64,000 bases of DNA from Pseudomonas sp. H3(2019) (lineage in GTDB: Bacteria; Pseudomonadota; Gammaproteobacteria; Pseudomonadales; Pseudomonadaceae), in the NCBI RefSeq assembly GCF_007713465.1, contig NZ_VMSG01000005.1, positions 1-64,000 on the forward strand. The letters run 5' to 3'. A program made the translations under genes and the position numbers. Positions 9,250-17,889 of this stretch are shown here, piece by piece (the first letter of the stretch is position 1; each line of letters opens with the position of its first letter). Under the pieces are notes generated by a model. That model did not search any database and had not been told where the DNA came from. It saw nothing but the letters and a program-made list of their open reading frames with translations.

Positions 9250-10206
9250 ATGCACGCCACTTCCAGACGCACCGCGTCCTGCCCCACTGTTGCTGTTTCC
9301 TTGCTACTAAGCGCCGTTACGGGACTACTCAGCTCCGCGACCCTGGCTCAAGAAAAAACCGTTGATGAATCCGCCCAAGGCGAGACGCTCAGCGCCGAAG
9401 CCAGCCCACCGAAAAAAGGCGCGTACTTGTCGGACTGGTTCAATCAGGACCTGACGCTGATTGGTAGCAAGGACATCAGCTTCGGCCCGCAACCGGCTGA
9501 CGACGTTTACCTGGAATACGAGTATTTCGGGCGCAAGGGGCCATTCGAACTGTACGGCTACATTGATGCCCCGAAGATCCTCGGCATCGGCAACAGCCAT
9601 GACAAAGGTGCCTGGGACCACGGTTCGCCGTTGTTCATGGAGCACGAGCCACGTATTTCCATCGACTACCTGGCCGGTCGCAGCCTGGCGGTCGGGCCGT
9701 TCAAGGAATGGTATGTCGCGTTCGACTGGATCTACGACCACGGCAGCAGCACCGCCAATCGCGCCAACACGCTTTACAGTGGCCTGGGCACCGACATCGA
9801 CACCCATTCGCGGGTCAACCTGTCGGCCAACTTCTACGGGCGTTATCAGTGGGAAAACTACGGCGCCAGCAACGAGTACTCGTGGGACGGTTATCGTGCC
9901 CAGTTGAAGTACATCGTGCCCATCGACCGCTTCAGCAATGGCGCGTCACTGACTTACATTGGCTTCACCAACTTCGACTTTGGTTCGGACCTGCATAAAG
10001 ACAATCCGGCGCGCACGGCCAACGCCACCGTGGCCACTAACGTATTGCTCTATTCATTCACGCACCTGCGCTTCACCCTGGTTGGGCGTTATTTCCATAA
10101 CGGCGGTAACTGGGAGGATGGCAGCGAGTTGAACTTCGGTGAAGGCAGCTTCCGCGCTCGCTCCGATGGTTGGGGTTACTACGCGGGTGTCGGGTATCAA
10201 TTCTGA
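9250..10206 (+). CDS. Tsx-like outer-membrane nucleoside channel
   Basis: A 318-residue outer-membrane beta-barrel. A signal peptide ends near residue 34 (SSATLAQ), followed by YLSDWFNQDLTLIG and an alternating aromatic pattern through to the C-terminal FARSDGWGYYAGVGYQF-like end, where the terminal phenylalanine is the usual barrel-assembly signal. Similarity is to the Tsx/OmpK family, channels that let nucleosides cross the outer membrane. The next gene encodes a purine nucleoside permease-family protein 42 bases downstream, so this looks like a dedicated purine nucleoside uptake operon. The PurR-like palindrome upstream agrees with that role. Confidence 0.82.
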   Translation: MHATSRRTASCPTVAVSLLLSAVTGLLSSATLAQEKTVDESAQGETLSAEASPPKKGAYLSDWFNQDLTLIGSKDISFGPQPADDVYLEYEYFGRKGPFELYGYIDAPKILGIGNSHDKGAWDHGSPLFMEHEPRISIDYLAGRSLAVGPFKEWYVAFDWIYDHGSSTANRANTLYSGLGTDIDTHSRVNLSANFYGRYQWENYGASNEYSWDGYRAQLKYIVPIDRFSNGASLTYIGFTNFDFGSDLHKDNPARTANATVATNVLLYSFTHLRFTLVGRYFHNGGNWEDGSELNFGEGSFRARSDGWGYYAGVGYQF

Positions 10207-10248
10207 GTGGCAAGCTGGTTCGTCATCAACATCTACCAAGGAGGTTCC

Positions 10249-11283
10249 ATGCATACCTTTACACGCCTTTCTCTGTCCGCCGGTCTGGCCTGCAGCGCCC
10301 TGCTCTCTTCCAGTGTCTGGGCGGTAGAAGCGCCGATCGCGCCGAAAGTCATGCTGATCAGCATGTTCGCCCCGGAAGCGCAAACCTGGATCGATCGCCT
10401 GGAGCTCAAGCAGGAGATCCGCGTACCGGGGCTTTCCGCCGAGTACCCAAGCATTCGCTGCAATACACAGCAGGTGTGCCTGATGGTCACCGGCATGGGC
10501 CAGACCAACGCCGCGGCCTCCACGCTGGCATTGGCCCTGTCACCGAAATTCGACCTGCGCAAAAGCTATTTCCTGATCGCCGGAATTGCCGGCATCAACC
10601 CGCACCGCGGCACTATCGGCACCGCCGCGTGGGCACATTATCTGGTGGAGTTCGGCACGCAATGGGAACTGGATTCGCGGGACGCCCCCAAAGAGTGGCC
10701 GACCGGTTACATCGGCATCAACACCAAAGGTCCGAACGAAAAACCGCCGCTGGACTACAAGACCGAAGTCTTCGAACTCAACCCGAAGCTGCAAGCCAAA
10801 GCCTTCGCCCTGAGCGCGAAAGTTGCTCTGAGCGAAAGCCAGGAGTCCGCCGCGTGGCGGATGAAATATCCCTACGCGCCGGCCAATCAACCGCCGGTGG
10901 TCATTCAATGCGACACCTTGGCCGGCAATACCTGGTTTTCCGGAACACGCCTGAGCGAACGTGCCGAAGTCTGGACCCGTTTGCTGACGGACAACAAAGG
11001 CGTTTACTGCACGACTCAGCAGGAAGACAACTCGACGTATGAAGCGCTGTTGCGTGCCAGCCGTGAAGGTCTGGTGGATATCCAGCGCTTGGCGGTGGTG
11101 CGCGCCGGCTCCGACTTCGACCGTCCGTATCCGGGTTACAGCGAAGTCGACAACCTGCTCAAGTACGCCGATCAGGGTGGTTTTATGCCGGCCCTGGAAA
11201 ACCTCTTCCGCACCGGCAACCCGCTGGTGCAGGAGATTCTGAAGAACTGGTCGGCGTGGGAGAAGGGTGTGCCTGAGGTGTAA
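10249..11283 (+). CDS. Purine nucleoside permease (NUP)-family periplasmic protein
   Basis: A 344-residue secreted protein with a clear signal peptide ending at about residue 25 (SSSVWA). Conserved stretches include VLMVTGMGQTNAA-like sequence, YFLIAGIAGINPHRGTIGTAAWA and GDTLAGNTWF-like sequence, features of the NUP family first described in Candida. The fold resembles nucleoside phosphorylases, so it may bind or cleave nucleosides rather than form a pore. AAGGAGG stands just before ATG 10249, which decides the start against an upstream in-frame codon at 10207. It is the second gene of the Tsx-like operon. Confidence 0.8.
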   Translation: MHTFTRLSLSAGLACSALLSSSVWAVEAPIAPKVMLISMFAPEAQTWIDRLELKQEIRVPGLSAEYPSIRCNTQQVCLMVTGMGQTNAAASTLALALSPKFDLRKSYFLIAGIAGINPHRGTIGTAAWAHYLVEFGTQWELDSRDAPKEWPTGYIGINTKGPNEKPPLDYKTEVFELNPKLQAKAFALSAKVALSESQESAAWRMKYPYAPANQPPVVIQCDTLAGNTWFSGTRLSERAEVWTRLLTDNKGVYCTTQQEDNSTYEALLRASREGLVDIQRLAVVRAGSDFDRPYPGYSEVDNLLKYADQGGFMPALENLFRTGNPLVQEILKNWSAWEKGVPEV

Positions 11284-11297
11284 ATCTGCGCGGTCTT

Positions 11298-11402
11298 GAT
11301 CGTTCCCACGCTCCCGCGTGGGAATGCAGCCCGTGACGCTCTGCGTCACAGGGGACGCGGAGCGTCCTTAGAGGCATCCCCACGCAGAGCGTGGGAACGA
11401 TC
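11298..11402. repeat. Pseudomonas GATCGTTCCCACGC intergenic repeat, full-length copy
   Basis: About 105 bases bounded by GATCGTTCCCACGC and GCGTGGGAACGATC, with an internal GTGACGCTCTGCGTCAC hairpin and a second GGACGC..GCGTCC pair. Related copies are at 22322, 43829, 50532 and 62098. Confidence 0.85.
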
Positions 11403-11415
11403 AAAATCATCAGCT

Positions 11416-12372
11416 TCAAGGCAACAAAATCACCTTGTCGCCGCCGCCCTGATTCACCTCGGCATAACGCTCAAGCCCCTCGGCCAGTGGTGACTCCACC
11501 AGCCCTTCCGGCAACGGCAACAACCCGTCATCGAAGAACCGACCAAACTGCTCAAGCATCGCCGCGCAGGCTTCGACGCCGTACAGCAACGAGTTGATCC
11601 CGACCACCGAACCACCACGGCGATACAGCGCCAGCGCCGGCAGTTGCACCTGCCCGTCGACTGGTGCGGCGATGATTGCGATGCGGCCGAAGGTGGCCAA
11701 CGCCGCTACCGACGCCGGCAGCCAAAAACCGGTGGTATCGAAAATCACGTCGGCACCGCCCGTGAAAATCGCATTGACCTGAGCGCCCAGCGCTTCCGGT
11801 GTTTCCAGTTGAATCGTGTTAAAGCCCTGGGCCTGCAAGGCCTTGACCTGCTCGGGACGTCGCGCCGCCGCCAACACCTGGGCACCGCGAATTTTTCCCA
11901 GCGCCAGCGCCGCACTCCCTACCGCGCCGCCACCGATCACCAGTAAACGGGTTTGCGCGGTCACCAGGCTGCGTTCCAGCGCATCCCACGCCGTGGTGTA
12001 GGGCACGCCAAGGCTGGCAGCCTGGGCAAAGCTCAAATGTGTTGGTTTGAGCGCGACGCCCTTGGCCGGCAGCTTCACGTATTGCGCATGGGAGCCATCG
12101 GCGAAAAAACCCAACTCGCGGCCCGTGCCCCAGACTTCCTGACCGATCAGCGCCTGCGGGCCTTCAATCACCACGCCGGCGAAGTCGCGGCCGGGAATCC
12201 GTGGCAGTGTGGTGTAGGGAAAACGTCCAAGCACGTTCTTCACGTCGCTGGGATTCAGGCCCGCAGCCTTGATCTGCACCAATACCTCGTTGGCGCCCGG
12301 AACCGGGGTGGGTACCTCAACGTAACGCAGGGCCGCCAGATCACCGGCTTTATCGAATTGCAGTGCTTTCAT
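11416..12372 (-). CDS. Zinc-less MDR-family NADPH quinone oxidoreductase-like protein
   Basis: A 318-residue medium-chain dehydrogenase/reductase. The GroES-like N-terminal half has AAGLNPSDVKNVLG and RIPGRDFAGVV, and the Rossmann half has LLVIGGGAVGSAALALGK. The cysteine and histidine zinc ligands of alcohol dehydrogenases are missing, as in the quinone-oxidoreductase subgroup that reduces quinones or enals with NADPH. GGAAACTCCC precedes ATG 12372; a start four codons upstream is possible. It follows the XapX gene by 30 bases on the same strand and is probably cotranscribed with it, possibly under the AraC regulator upstream. Confidence 0.82.
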   Translation of the reverse strand: MKALQFDKAGDLAALRYVEVPTPVPGANEVLVQIKAAGLNPSDVKNVLGRFPYTTLPRIPGRDFAGVVIEGPQALIGQEVWGTGRELGFFADGSHAQYVKLPAKGVALKPTHLSFAQAASLGVPYTTAWDALERSLVTAQTRLLVIGGGAVGSAALALGKIRGAQVLAAARRPEQVKALQAQGFNTIQLETPEALGAQVNAIFTGGADVIFDTTGFWLPASVAALATFGRIAIIAAPVDGQVQLPALALYRRGGSVVGINSLLYGVEACAAMLEQFGRFFDDGLLPLPEGLVESPLAEGLERYAEVNQGGGDKVILLP

Positions 12373-12402
12373 GGGAGTTTCCATCTGACAAATGAAGGGA
12401 TT

Positions 12403-12576
12403 TCAGGAGATCCAGCCAGCGACCAGCTGCCGCCCCATCGGCCACAGCTGTTCTCCGGCCAACATGCCCAGCAACCCCACCAATGCTATGGCCGGTGGCG
12501 CGGGCGAACGAAAGTCCAGCGCGCCGTAGAACAGGCCGACGCCAAGACCAATAGCCACTGAAATGAGGTAGTTCAT
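12403..12576 (-). CDS. XapX-domain small membrane protein (DUF1427)
   Basis: A 57-residue protein with two hydrophobic stretches around FYGALDFRSPAPPAIALVG, the hallmark of the XapX family. Its function is unknown. GGAG lies eight bases before the ATG. It sits between an AraC regulator and an MDR oxidoreductase on the same strand, a common neighbourhood for this family. The gene is short and easy to miss. Confidence 0.82.
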   Translation of the reverse strand: MNYLISVAIGLGVGLFYGALDFRSPAPPAIALVGLLGMLAGEQLWPMGRQLVAGWIS

Positions 12577-12669
12577 GCTGAGCTCCGTGTAATCGGGGAT
12601 ACACAGAGTCTAGAGAGTGGCCACCAAAGCGATCGGCCAAGTACTTCAGGATTTCGGCCAAATGCACTG

Positions 12670-13458
12670 CTACGGCGCGGAGCTGAAATCGCCTTCGCGG
12701 GAGAACTGCGAGGGTGGAACACCCAGCTCGCGGCGAAACATGTCGCTGAAGCTGCTCGGCGAATAGCCCAGTTCGCGGGCGATTGTGCTGACCGGCACGC
12801 CCTGGATCAGCTCGGCGACTGCGATCGCCAATTGCACCTGACGCCGCCATTCGGCAAAGCCCATGCCCAACCCATCCTTGAACAACCGCGCCAGGGTGCG
12901 CACGCTGGCGCCGGCATTTTCGGCGTGTCGCTCAAAGGGGATGTCCAGCGACGGTGCGGCCATGACCGCCTGACAGAGATTGACCAGCCGCCGCTCGGCG
13001 TTATCCGGCATGGGAATCTTCAACAGCGAACGCTTCGCCCGTTTCAACTCCAGCAACGCCAGCCCCACCAGCGCCTCATAGTAATCCGTCGGCCCACTGT
13101 CGCCCTGCTCCACCAACCCGAGAATCAACTCGCGCAGCAAACCGCCGACTTCGATCACCTGAACGCTGCTGTCCAGCGTCGCAGCCAATGCGGGGCGCAG
13201 GTAGATATTGCGCATCTGCAGGTCCGAGGCCACACGAATCCCGTGCACCACCCCCGGAGGCAACCAGACCGCCCGTTGCGGTGGTACGACCAATGCTTCG
13301 TCGGGTGTCTCGACCCACATCACACCGCTCATCGCATACAGCAACTGCCCCCAGACATGCTCGTGCGGCTCGATGTACCGGCCGCGCGGATAGGTGCGCG
13401 CCAACGGTTGCACCGGCACATCGGTGTCGCTGAGATCAGGTGGAGCGGCAAGGGCCAT
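12670..13458 (-). CDS. AraC-family regulator with N-terminal cupin
   Basis: A transcription factor of about 262 residues. The N-terminal cupin-type sensing domain includes RGRYIEPHEHVWGQLLYA and PPQRAVWLPPGVVHGI. The C-terminal part has two helix-turn-helix units: AENAGASVRTLARLFKDGLG and PVSTIARELGYSPSSFSDMF, ending in a typical RRELGVPPSQF. Starts at 13491 and 13548 are also open; I chose ATG 13458 (MALAAPPD) because the upstream residues do not look like the family. It precedes the XapX and MDR genes on the same strand and is the obvious candidate to control them. Confidence 0.85.
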   Translation of the reverse strand: MALAAPPDLSDTDVPVQPLARTYPRGRYIEPHEHVWGQLLYAMSGVMWVETPDEALVVPPQRAVWLPPGVVHGIRVASDLQMRNIYLRPALAATLDSSVQVIEVGGLLRELILGLVEQGDSGPTDYYEALVGLALLELKRAKRSLLKIPMPDNAERRLVNLCQAVMAAPSLDIPFERHAENAGASVRTLARLFKDGLGMGFAEWRRQVQLAIAVAELIQGVPVSTIARELGYSPSSFSDMFRRELGVPPSQFSREGDFSSAP

Positions 13459-13574
13459 GGGCGGAATCGTGAAAAAGGGAGAAGGCCTCATGGTAACGAG
13501 CCAGCGCGATTGCCGCCAGTTGACACACCCGCTCGACGTGGAGCACAAACGGCTCCACGTTCAGGCAGAAGTTT

Positions 13575-13742
13575 TCAGCCGTGAGCGCCCTTGGCACATT
13601 GGCAACCTGCCGAGGTGCAGGCTTCGCCGTGTTCGTGATGCTTGGCGCAGCCTTCGCAGCAATAGTGTTTGCCGTGACGGACAATTGGGTGTTCACCCAG
13701 TTTGCAGTTACATTTTGGACAGTCGCAGGTCGTTGCTTTCAT
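13575..13742 (-). CDS. Bacterial metallothionein (SmtA/BmtA type)
   Basis: A 55-residue cysteine-rich protein, too short for many gene finders. It starts MKATTCDCPKCNCKLGE and continues with YCCEGCAKHHEHGEAC and GCQCAKG, giving ten cysteines and several histidines. The CxCxxCxC and CCxxC pattern is that of Pseudomonas and cyanobacterial metallothioneins, which bind zinc, cadmium or copper in the cytosol. GGAG lies eight bases before the ATG. It is monocistronic. Metal-responsive control is likely, but I find no recognisable operator. Confidence 0.92.
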   Translation of the reverse strand: MKATTCDCPKCNCKLGEHPIVRHGKHYCCEGCAKHHEHGEACTSAGCQCAKGAHG

Positions 13743-14057
13743 CTATCTGACTCCATGCGTGTGGTCGTCCAGAGGCGGCACCAATGCCACACCTGAAGCA
13801 ATGACCGCACATTGAAAAACGGTTCCGATGACGTGACAGGCGGCCCTCGCTCATCTCTTAGGGTAGTCGATGCAACTTACGACCATGACTGCGATTGAGC
13901 GCTCAATTGCACCGCATCCCTGCCTGACTCGCCAGCATGCTCACTGGTCACCTGACCTCACGTCGCCTCTCGCGTACCCACTCACGATCGCACTGGAGTG
14001 ATCATGGTTGGCCGTGGGATGATCGCCGCCACTGCGCGATTACCCCGGAGAGTTTGC
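13743..14057. other. Intergenic region without recognisable features
   Basis: The stretch lies between the divergent metallothionein gene and the periplasmic protein gene at 14058. It must hold both promoters, but I see no clear palindrome or repeat in it and no supported reading frame. Confidence 0.35.
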
Positions 14058-14636
14058 ATGTCGTTGAGTAAAAAAGCCGTTGTCCTGATCCTGACAGCGG
14101 TCACCAGCTTCGCTGCCGTGAACGTTTACGCTGCCAAGCAACCGGCCGCGAAAACCGCACCCGCACAAAAAATCTCGGCGCTGGGCGGAAAATTCGCGTT
14201 CACCCTGCCCCAGGGCTTCATCGCCAACCCACTGCCTGGTGGTGATGCCACCAAGGGCACCGCTGGCGCAACAGGCACCATGTACACCAATCAGGCGAGC
14301 AAAACCGTACTGATCATTGCTGAAAATACCTTGCCCAATGGCCTGAACGTCAAAGACAACGACACTGCGTTTCTGGACGAGTCAGTGTCCGGTTTCGCCA
14401 CTCAGCAACGCGAAGCCTTGCCTGACTTCAACAAGCAGAGCGAAAAAAGCCTGACCGTCAAAGGTCTTGGCCTGCGCCAGATCGACAGCACCGCCACCCA
14501 GGGCGGCGGCCTGACGCTCGACACCAGCCTGCTGGCCGGCTCCGGCACACGCATGATGCTGATTCAGATCATCTCCCGCGCCGACGACAAGGCCGGGCAT
14601 GCGGCACTGGTCAAACAGATCCTTGGCGATAAATAA
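14058..14636 (+). CDS. Secreted protein of unknown function
   Basis: A 192-residue protein with a signal peptide ending near residue 26 (AAVNVYA). The mature part begins with a lysine/alanine/proline linker and then LGGKFAFTLPQGFIANPLPG, followed by about 130 residues rich in small amino acids. The overall layout, a short beta-rich domain that ends in ALVKQILGDK, is faintly like DcrB/PsbP-type periplasmic proteins, but I do not claim membership. ATG 14058, after GGAGAGTTTGC, is preferred over the start at 13998, which would put basic sequence before the signal peptide. Confidence 0.7.
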   Translation: MSLSKKAVVLILTAVTSFAAVNVYAAKQPAAKTAPAQKISALGGKFAFTLPQGFIANPLPGGDATKGTAGATGTMYTNQASKTVLIIAENTLPNGLNVKDNDTAFLDESVSGFATQQREALPDFNKQSEKSLTVKGLGLRQIDSTATQGGGLTLDTSLLAGSGTRMMLIQIISRADDKAGHAALVKQILGDK

Positions 14637-14645
14637 GCCTTCAGG

Positions 14646-15356
14646 CTATTGATTGATCCGCAGCAACCAGGCGTTCAAATCCTGCATTTCGGTCGCACTG
14701 ATGGTGTGGCCGATGCCCGGATAGGCATGAAACTCAGGTGTGAGCGCAATGTTCTGCAACAGGCTGTTGGCCTCGCTGCCATCGCTGTAGGGCAGTTTCA
14801 GGTCGGCCGTCCCGTGACCGATGAAAATCGCCAGCGGCTCAAGCGCCTTGTCGACCTTGAGCTGCGACCTCAACACGGGCAAAACCTTGCCACTCAACGC
14901 CGCAATCCCGCGCACTGTCTCGGGATGCCGTAACGCGACTTCATACGACATGATCGCGCCTTGGCTGAACCCCACCAGAAACACCTTATCGGCCTCGGTG
15001 TGATACTTCTTCACCGCCTGCGCCACGAAATCGACAATCAGCGCGTTGCTGCTATTCAGGTCATCGGTATCGCCGTCATAGGCGCCTTCACCCTTCTTGC
15101 GAAACCACTGATAACTATCCGCCCCCACCGCCTGCGGCGCCCGCACCGACAGGTACGTGTACTGCGCCGGCAACTCGTCCTTGATGTCGAACAGATCCTC
15201 TTCGTTACTGCCCGAACCGTGGAGAAAAATCACCAACGGCTGATTGCGTGAATCAGGATTGGACTGCTCAAGGTACGGCAACGGCAAATCATCGTTGAGC
15301 GCCGCATAGGCAACGGAAGACACCATCAACATCAACATAGCCAAAAAACGGAACAT
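14646..15356 (-). CDS. Secreted alpha/beta hydrolase, carboxylesterase/phospholipase type
   Basis: A 236-residue serine hydrolase with a signal peptide ending at about residue 18 (SVAYA). The catalytic triad can be placed as S131 in GFSQG, D185 in GHGTADLKLPY and H217 in GIGHTIS; FLHGSGSNEEDL provides the oxyanion region. The layout matches the YpfH/carboxylesterase-2 group (PF02230), which cleaves short acyl esters or lysophospholipids. Export to the periplasm is less usual for that group. AAGGAAGG stands before the ATG. It is convergent with the unknown gene at 14058. Confidence 0.82.
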   Translation of the reverse strand: MFRFLAMLMLMVSSVAYAALNDDLPLPYLEQSNPDSRNQPLVIFLHGSGSNEEDLFDIKDELPAQYTYLSVRAPQAVGADSYQWFRKKGEGAYDGDTDDLNSSNALIVDFVAQAVKKYHTEADKVFLVGFSQGAIMSYEVALRHPETVRGIAALSGKVLPVLRSQLKVDKALEPLAIFIGHGTADLKLPYSDGSEANSLLQNIALTPEFHAYPGIGHTISATEMQDLNAWLLRINQ

Positions 15357-15435
15357 GGACCTTCCTTAAAAATACGACGAACTCGCACCAGAGCCTAACA
15401 CCACAAACAGCGCTCCCGAAAACCGCCTCAACCAC

Positions 15436-15797
15436 TCACGCCAAGATCAAAAGATCAAAAAATCGCAGCCTCCGGCAGCTCCACAGATTCACCCACCTGC
15501 AATGAAGTGGCGCGCCCCACCCACCACTCAACAGGCCGAGCGTTAGCTCGCCTGCCGCTGTTGATCTTGATCCACCCGCCCCTTCGGCAGGCCGAGTGGA
15601 GGTGTTCATCAGGGGGTGGACGCGCAGCGCAGTACGCCGGGGCGAAGCGTTTTGGTTCCTTTTTGGCGTTTGAAAAAGGGACTCGCTGTAAGAGCGAAAC
15701 CGACAGCGGCCATCACCGCAGCAACGGATATGTACACCTGCAAGAGATTGGTCGGCTCTAAGGCCGCCATCGCGAGCAAGCTCGGCTCCCACAGGAG
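15436..15797. repeat. Composite Pseudomonas intergenic repeat region
   Basis: A 360-base gene-free block made of pieces that recur in fluorescent pseudomonads: a start like AAAAAATCGCAGCCTCCGGC, an internal GCGAAGCGTTTTGGTTCC and GGGACTCGCTGTAAGAGCG, and an end CATCGCGAGCAAGCTCGGC that forms a hairpin. Open frames across it are unlikely to be coding. Recognition of the repeat comes from memory of such genomes and was not searched. Confidence 0.6.
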
Positions 15798-15817
15798 ATG
15801 AGGCGGCCAGACCAGAC

Positions 15818-16930
15818 TCAATCGTTGACCAACTTGCCAACCCGAATCGTTTCCCGTCCGGCCACCTTCGCCTGCCAGATCCCCGGCTGCGTATACCGCC
15901 CGCGATCCAGCGCAAACAACACCCCGCTGGTCCCGGCACACACCACCGTCAACCGATCACTCAACGGATCGACCACCTCAAACAACGCATCGCCCTTCTC
16001 GATCCACTCCCCCGCCTCACGCAGAAAACTCACCACCCCGTGATGCGGTGCAAACAGGTACTCCGTCCCCTCGAACGGCATCCCCTCACAGCACTCATCC
16101 GGCGCTTGCGGCCACTGCCCGGCAATAAAACCCTGCTCTGCCAGGAACCCGAGGATCGCCTCGCAATTGGCCTGAGCCTGATCAACCCGCGTGTCTCCCA
16201 TACTCCCCAATTCCAGCGTCGTCGCCAGGTTGGCCGGTGGAATCGCCGCCTCTGGAAACGCCTTGGCCAGCCGCAACCACGGCGACGAACAGGACTCATC
16301 GAACGAACTGCCACCGGAGTCTTCGCACAACAACGCCACACCGGCCTTCAACCGCGCCGCCAGAGACCGCCACCGCGGCCAGTGTTGCGGCAGCGCATAA
16401 AGATGAATGACCGCCTCGAAATCGCAATGCAGATCCAGGGTGATCTCAGCCTCACAGGCATGCCGCAATAGCAAACGATGCAGGGCTTCCAGCTGTGAAG
16501 CCGGAGCCGGCAACCGGTCGAGGACCTGACCCATGGTCTGACGGATCAACGCGATGTTGGCCTCGGCGTCGTTGCCCAACTGCGAACCGATCAACTCCCC
16601 CACCGGCCCGCTTAGTTCATAGAACGCCCGGTTGAAATTCTTCCCGCTGCCCAGCTCGAAACGGCCCATGTGGGCGCTTTGCAGATGCTGATCCAGACCA
16701 ATCGGGTTGGCCACCGGCACCAGTTCGATAACGCCGTTGAGCTGGGCCTGGGCTTCGAGTTCGGTGAGACGTTTTTTCAGTTCCCAGGCCGTGCGCATGC
16801 CCGGCAGCTCATCGGCGTGCAGGCTGGCCTGAATGTAGACCTTGCGCGAACCCGCGCCAAAACGAAACACACTGAGGCTGCGCTCGGTGCCAAGGTGGCC
16901 CCAGGGCAGTTGATGGTCGATACGTTGCAT
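15818..16930 (-). CDS. Succinylglutamate desuccinylase/aspartoacylase-family zinc hydrolase
   Basis: A 370-residue M14-like zinc amidohydrolase. The metal ligands can be placed as H38 and E41 in SLHADELPG and H168 in TLDLHCD; LELGSMGD is the downstream catalytic-region segment. Its C-terminal 90 residues form the beta-rich lobe seen in aspartoacylases. It is not part of an ast arginine-degradation operon, so the substrate is more likely another N-acyl amino acid or a similar amide. AGGAG precedes the ATG. It is divergent from the amidotransferase at 17069. Confidence 0.82.
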   Translation of the reverse strand: MQRIDHQLPWGHLGTERSLSVFRFGAGSRKVYIQASLHADELPGMRTAWELKKRLTELEAQAQLNGVIELVPVANPIGLDQHLQSAHMGRFELGSGKNFNRAFYELSGPVGELIGSQLGNDAEANIALIRQTMGQVLDRLPAPASQLEALHRLLLRHACEAEITLDLHCDFEAVIHLYALPQHWPRWRSLAARLKAGVALLCEDSGGSSFDESCSSPWLRLAKAFPEAAIPPANLATTLELGSMGDTRVDQAQANCEAILGFLAEQGFIAGQWPQAPDECCEGMPFEGTEYLFAPHHGVVSFLREAGEWIEKGDALFEVVDPLSDRLTVVCAGTSGVLFALDRGRYTQPGIWQAKVAGRETIRVGKLVND

Positions 16931-17068
16931 GGCGGGCTCCTGTGTTGAACTCGTTTGTCTTCAGACGTCTGTAACCGGCCTTCAGAAACGCCTCGTTTTC
17001 AGTCAAGATGCCACAGGTTCCGACGGAAAAGCCGACCGTACAACCCTTCGCCACCAGAGAGCCGCGCC

Positions 17069-17722
17069 ATGCCCGAGCAATCGACCTCGCTGAACCTGAT
17101 CCAACACCACCCCGCCGAAGGCCCGGGCGCCATCGATGACTGGGCCGAGTCCCGAGGGCTGACGCTGAAGGTGTTTCGCGCCGACCTAGGCCAGCTTCCG
17201 CCCGCAGGCGCCGCGCCGGTGATCATTCTGGGCGGACCTTACGAGGCGAATGCAGGTCCGCAATGGCTGGCAGAAGAGCGCAAGTGGCTGACCGCAAGCA
17301 TCGCACAAGGCGCGCCGGTGTTCGCCATTTGCCTGGGTGCGCAATTGCTGGCCCTGAGCCTGGGCGGGAACGTGCGGCGAATGGCCCGGACCGAGACCGG
17401 CTGGACCCAGGTTACATTCGCTGACGGGCACGCACTGAACGTACTGGAATGGCATGAGGACGCGATTGATTTACCACCCGACGCGCAATTGCTGGCCAGC
17501 AGCACCCAGTGCGAGCAGCAGATGTATGCCGTCGGCTCGACGCGCGTGGGATTGCAGTTTCATCCGGAATGGAACGCCGAGTCGGTAGCGCTGCTCAATG
17601 CCCACTTTGGCAACGAGTCCCCCCTGCCCCGCGATCAGGACGACAGCGCCGCTTACCGCCTAGTGTTCGACTGGTTGCAGGCGACGCTGGATGAGTGGCA
17701 CGCGGCCGCGTCCAGGGCCTAG
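17069..17722 (+). CDS. Class I glutamine amidotransferase-like protein
   Basis: A 217-residue stand-alone GATase1 domain. The triad is complete: C88 in FAICLGAQLL, and H165 and E167 in GLQFHPEW. Such proteins (GuaA-like domain, often labelled GMP synthase-type) hydrolyse glutamine or gamma-glutamyl amides; without a synthetase partner the real substrate is unknown. I start at ATG 17069 (MPEQS), since the 38 residues upstream in frame are arginine-rich and unlike the family. It is divergent from the aspartoacylase-like gene, which also acts on amides, though no link is shown. Confidence 0.8.
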   Translation: MPEQSTSLNLIQHHPAEGPGAIDDWAESRGLTLKVFRADLGQLPPAGAAPVIILGGPYEANAGPQWLAEERKWLTASIAQGAPVFAICLGAQLLALSLGGNVRRMARTETGWTQVTFADGHALNVLEWHEDAIDLPPDAQLLASSTQCEQQMYAVGSTRVGLQFHPEWNAESVALLNAHFGNESPLPRDQDDSAAYRLVFDWLQATLDEWHAAASRA

Positions 17723-17730
17723 CAATTCCC

Positions 17731-17865
17731 CTTGTGGCGAGGGAGCTTGCTCCCGCTCGATCGCGAAGCGGTCGCAATAAAGCTGATGCGTTTATCCTGA
17801 AAGAACGCACTGACAGGTTTATGACTGCTTCGCAGCCGAGCGGGAGCAAGCTCTCTCGCCACAAG
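17731..17865. repeat. Paired REP-type inverted repeat
   Basis: Terminal arms of about 29 bases, beginning CTTGTGGCGAGGGAGCTTGC and ending CTCTCTCGCCACAAG, are complementary except for one base and flank a roughly 77-base centre. The GAGCTTGCTCCCGCTCG core is the widespread Pseudomonas REP type. Confidence 0.85.
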
Positions 17866-17889
17866 AACTGACTCGACCATGTGTCGCGA

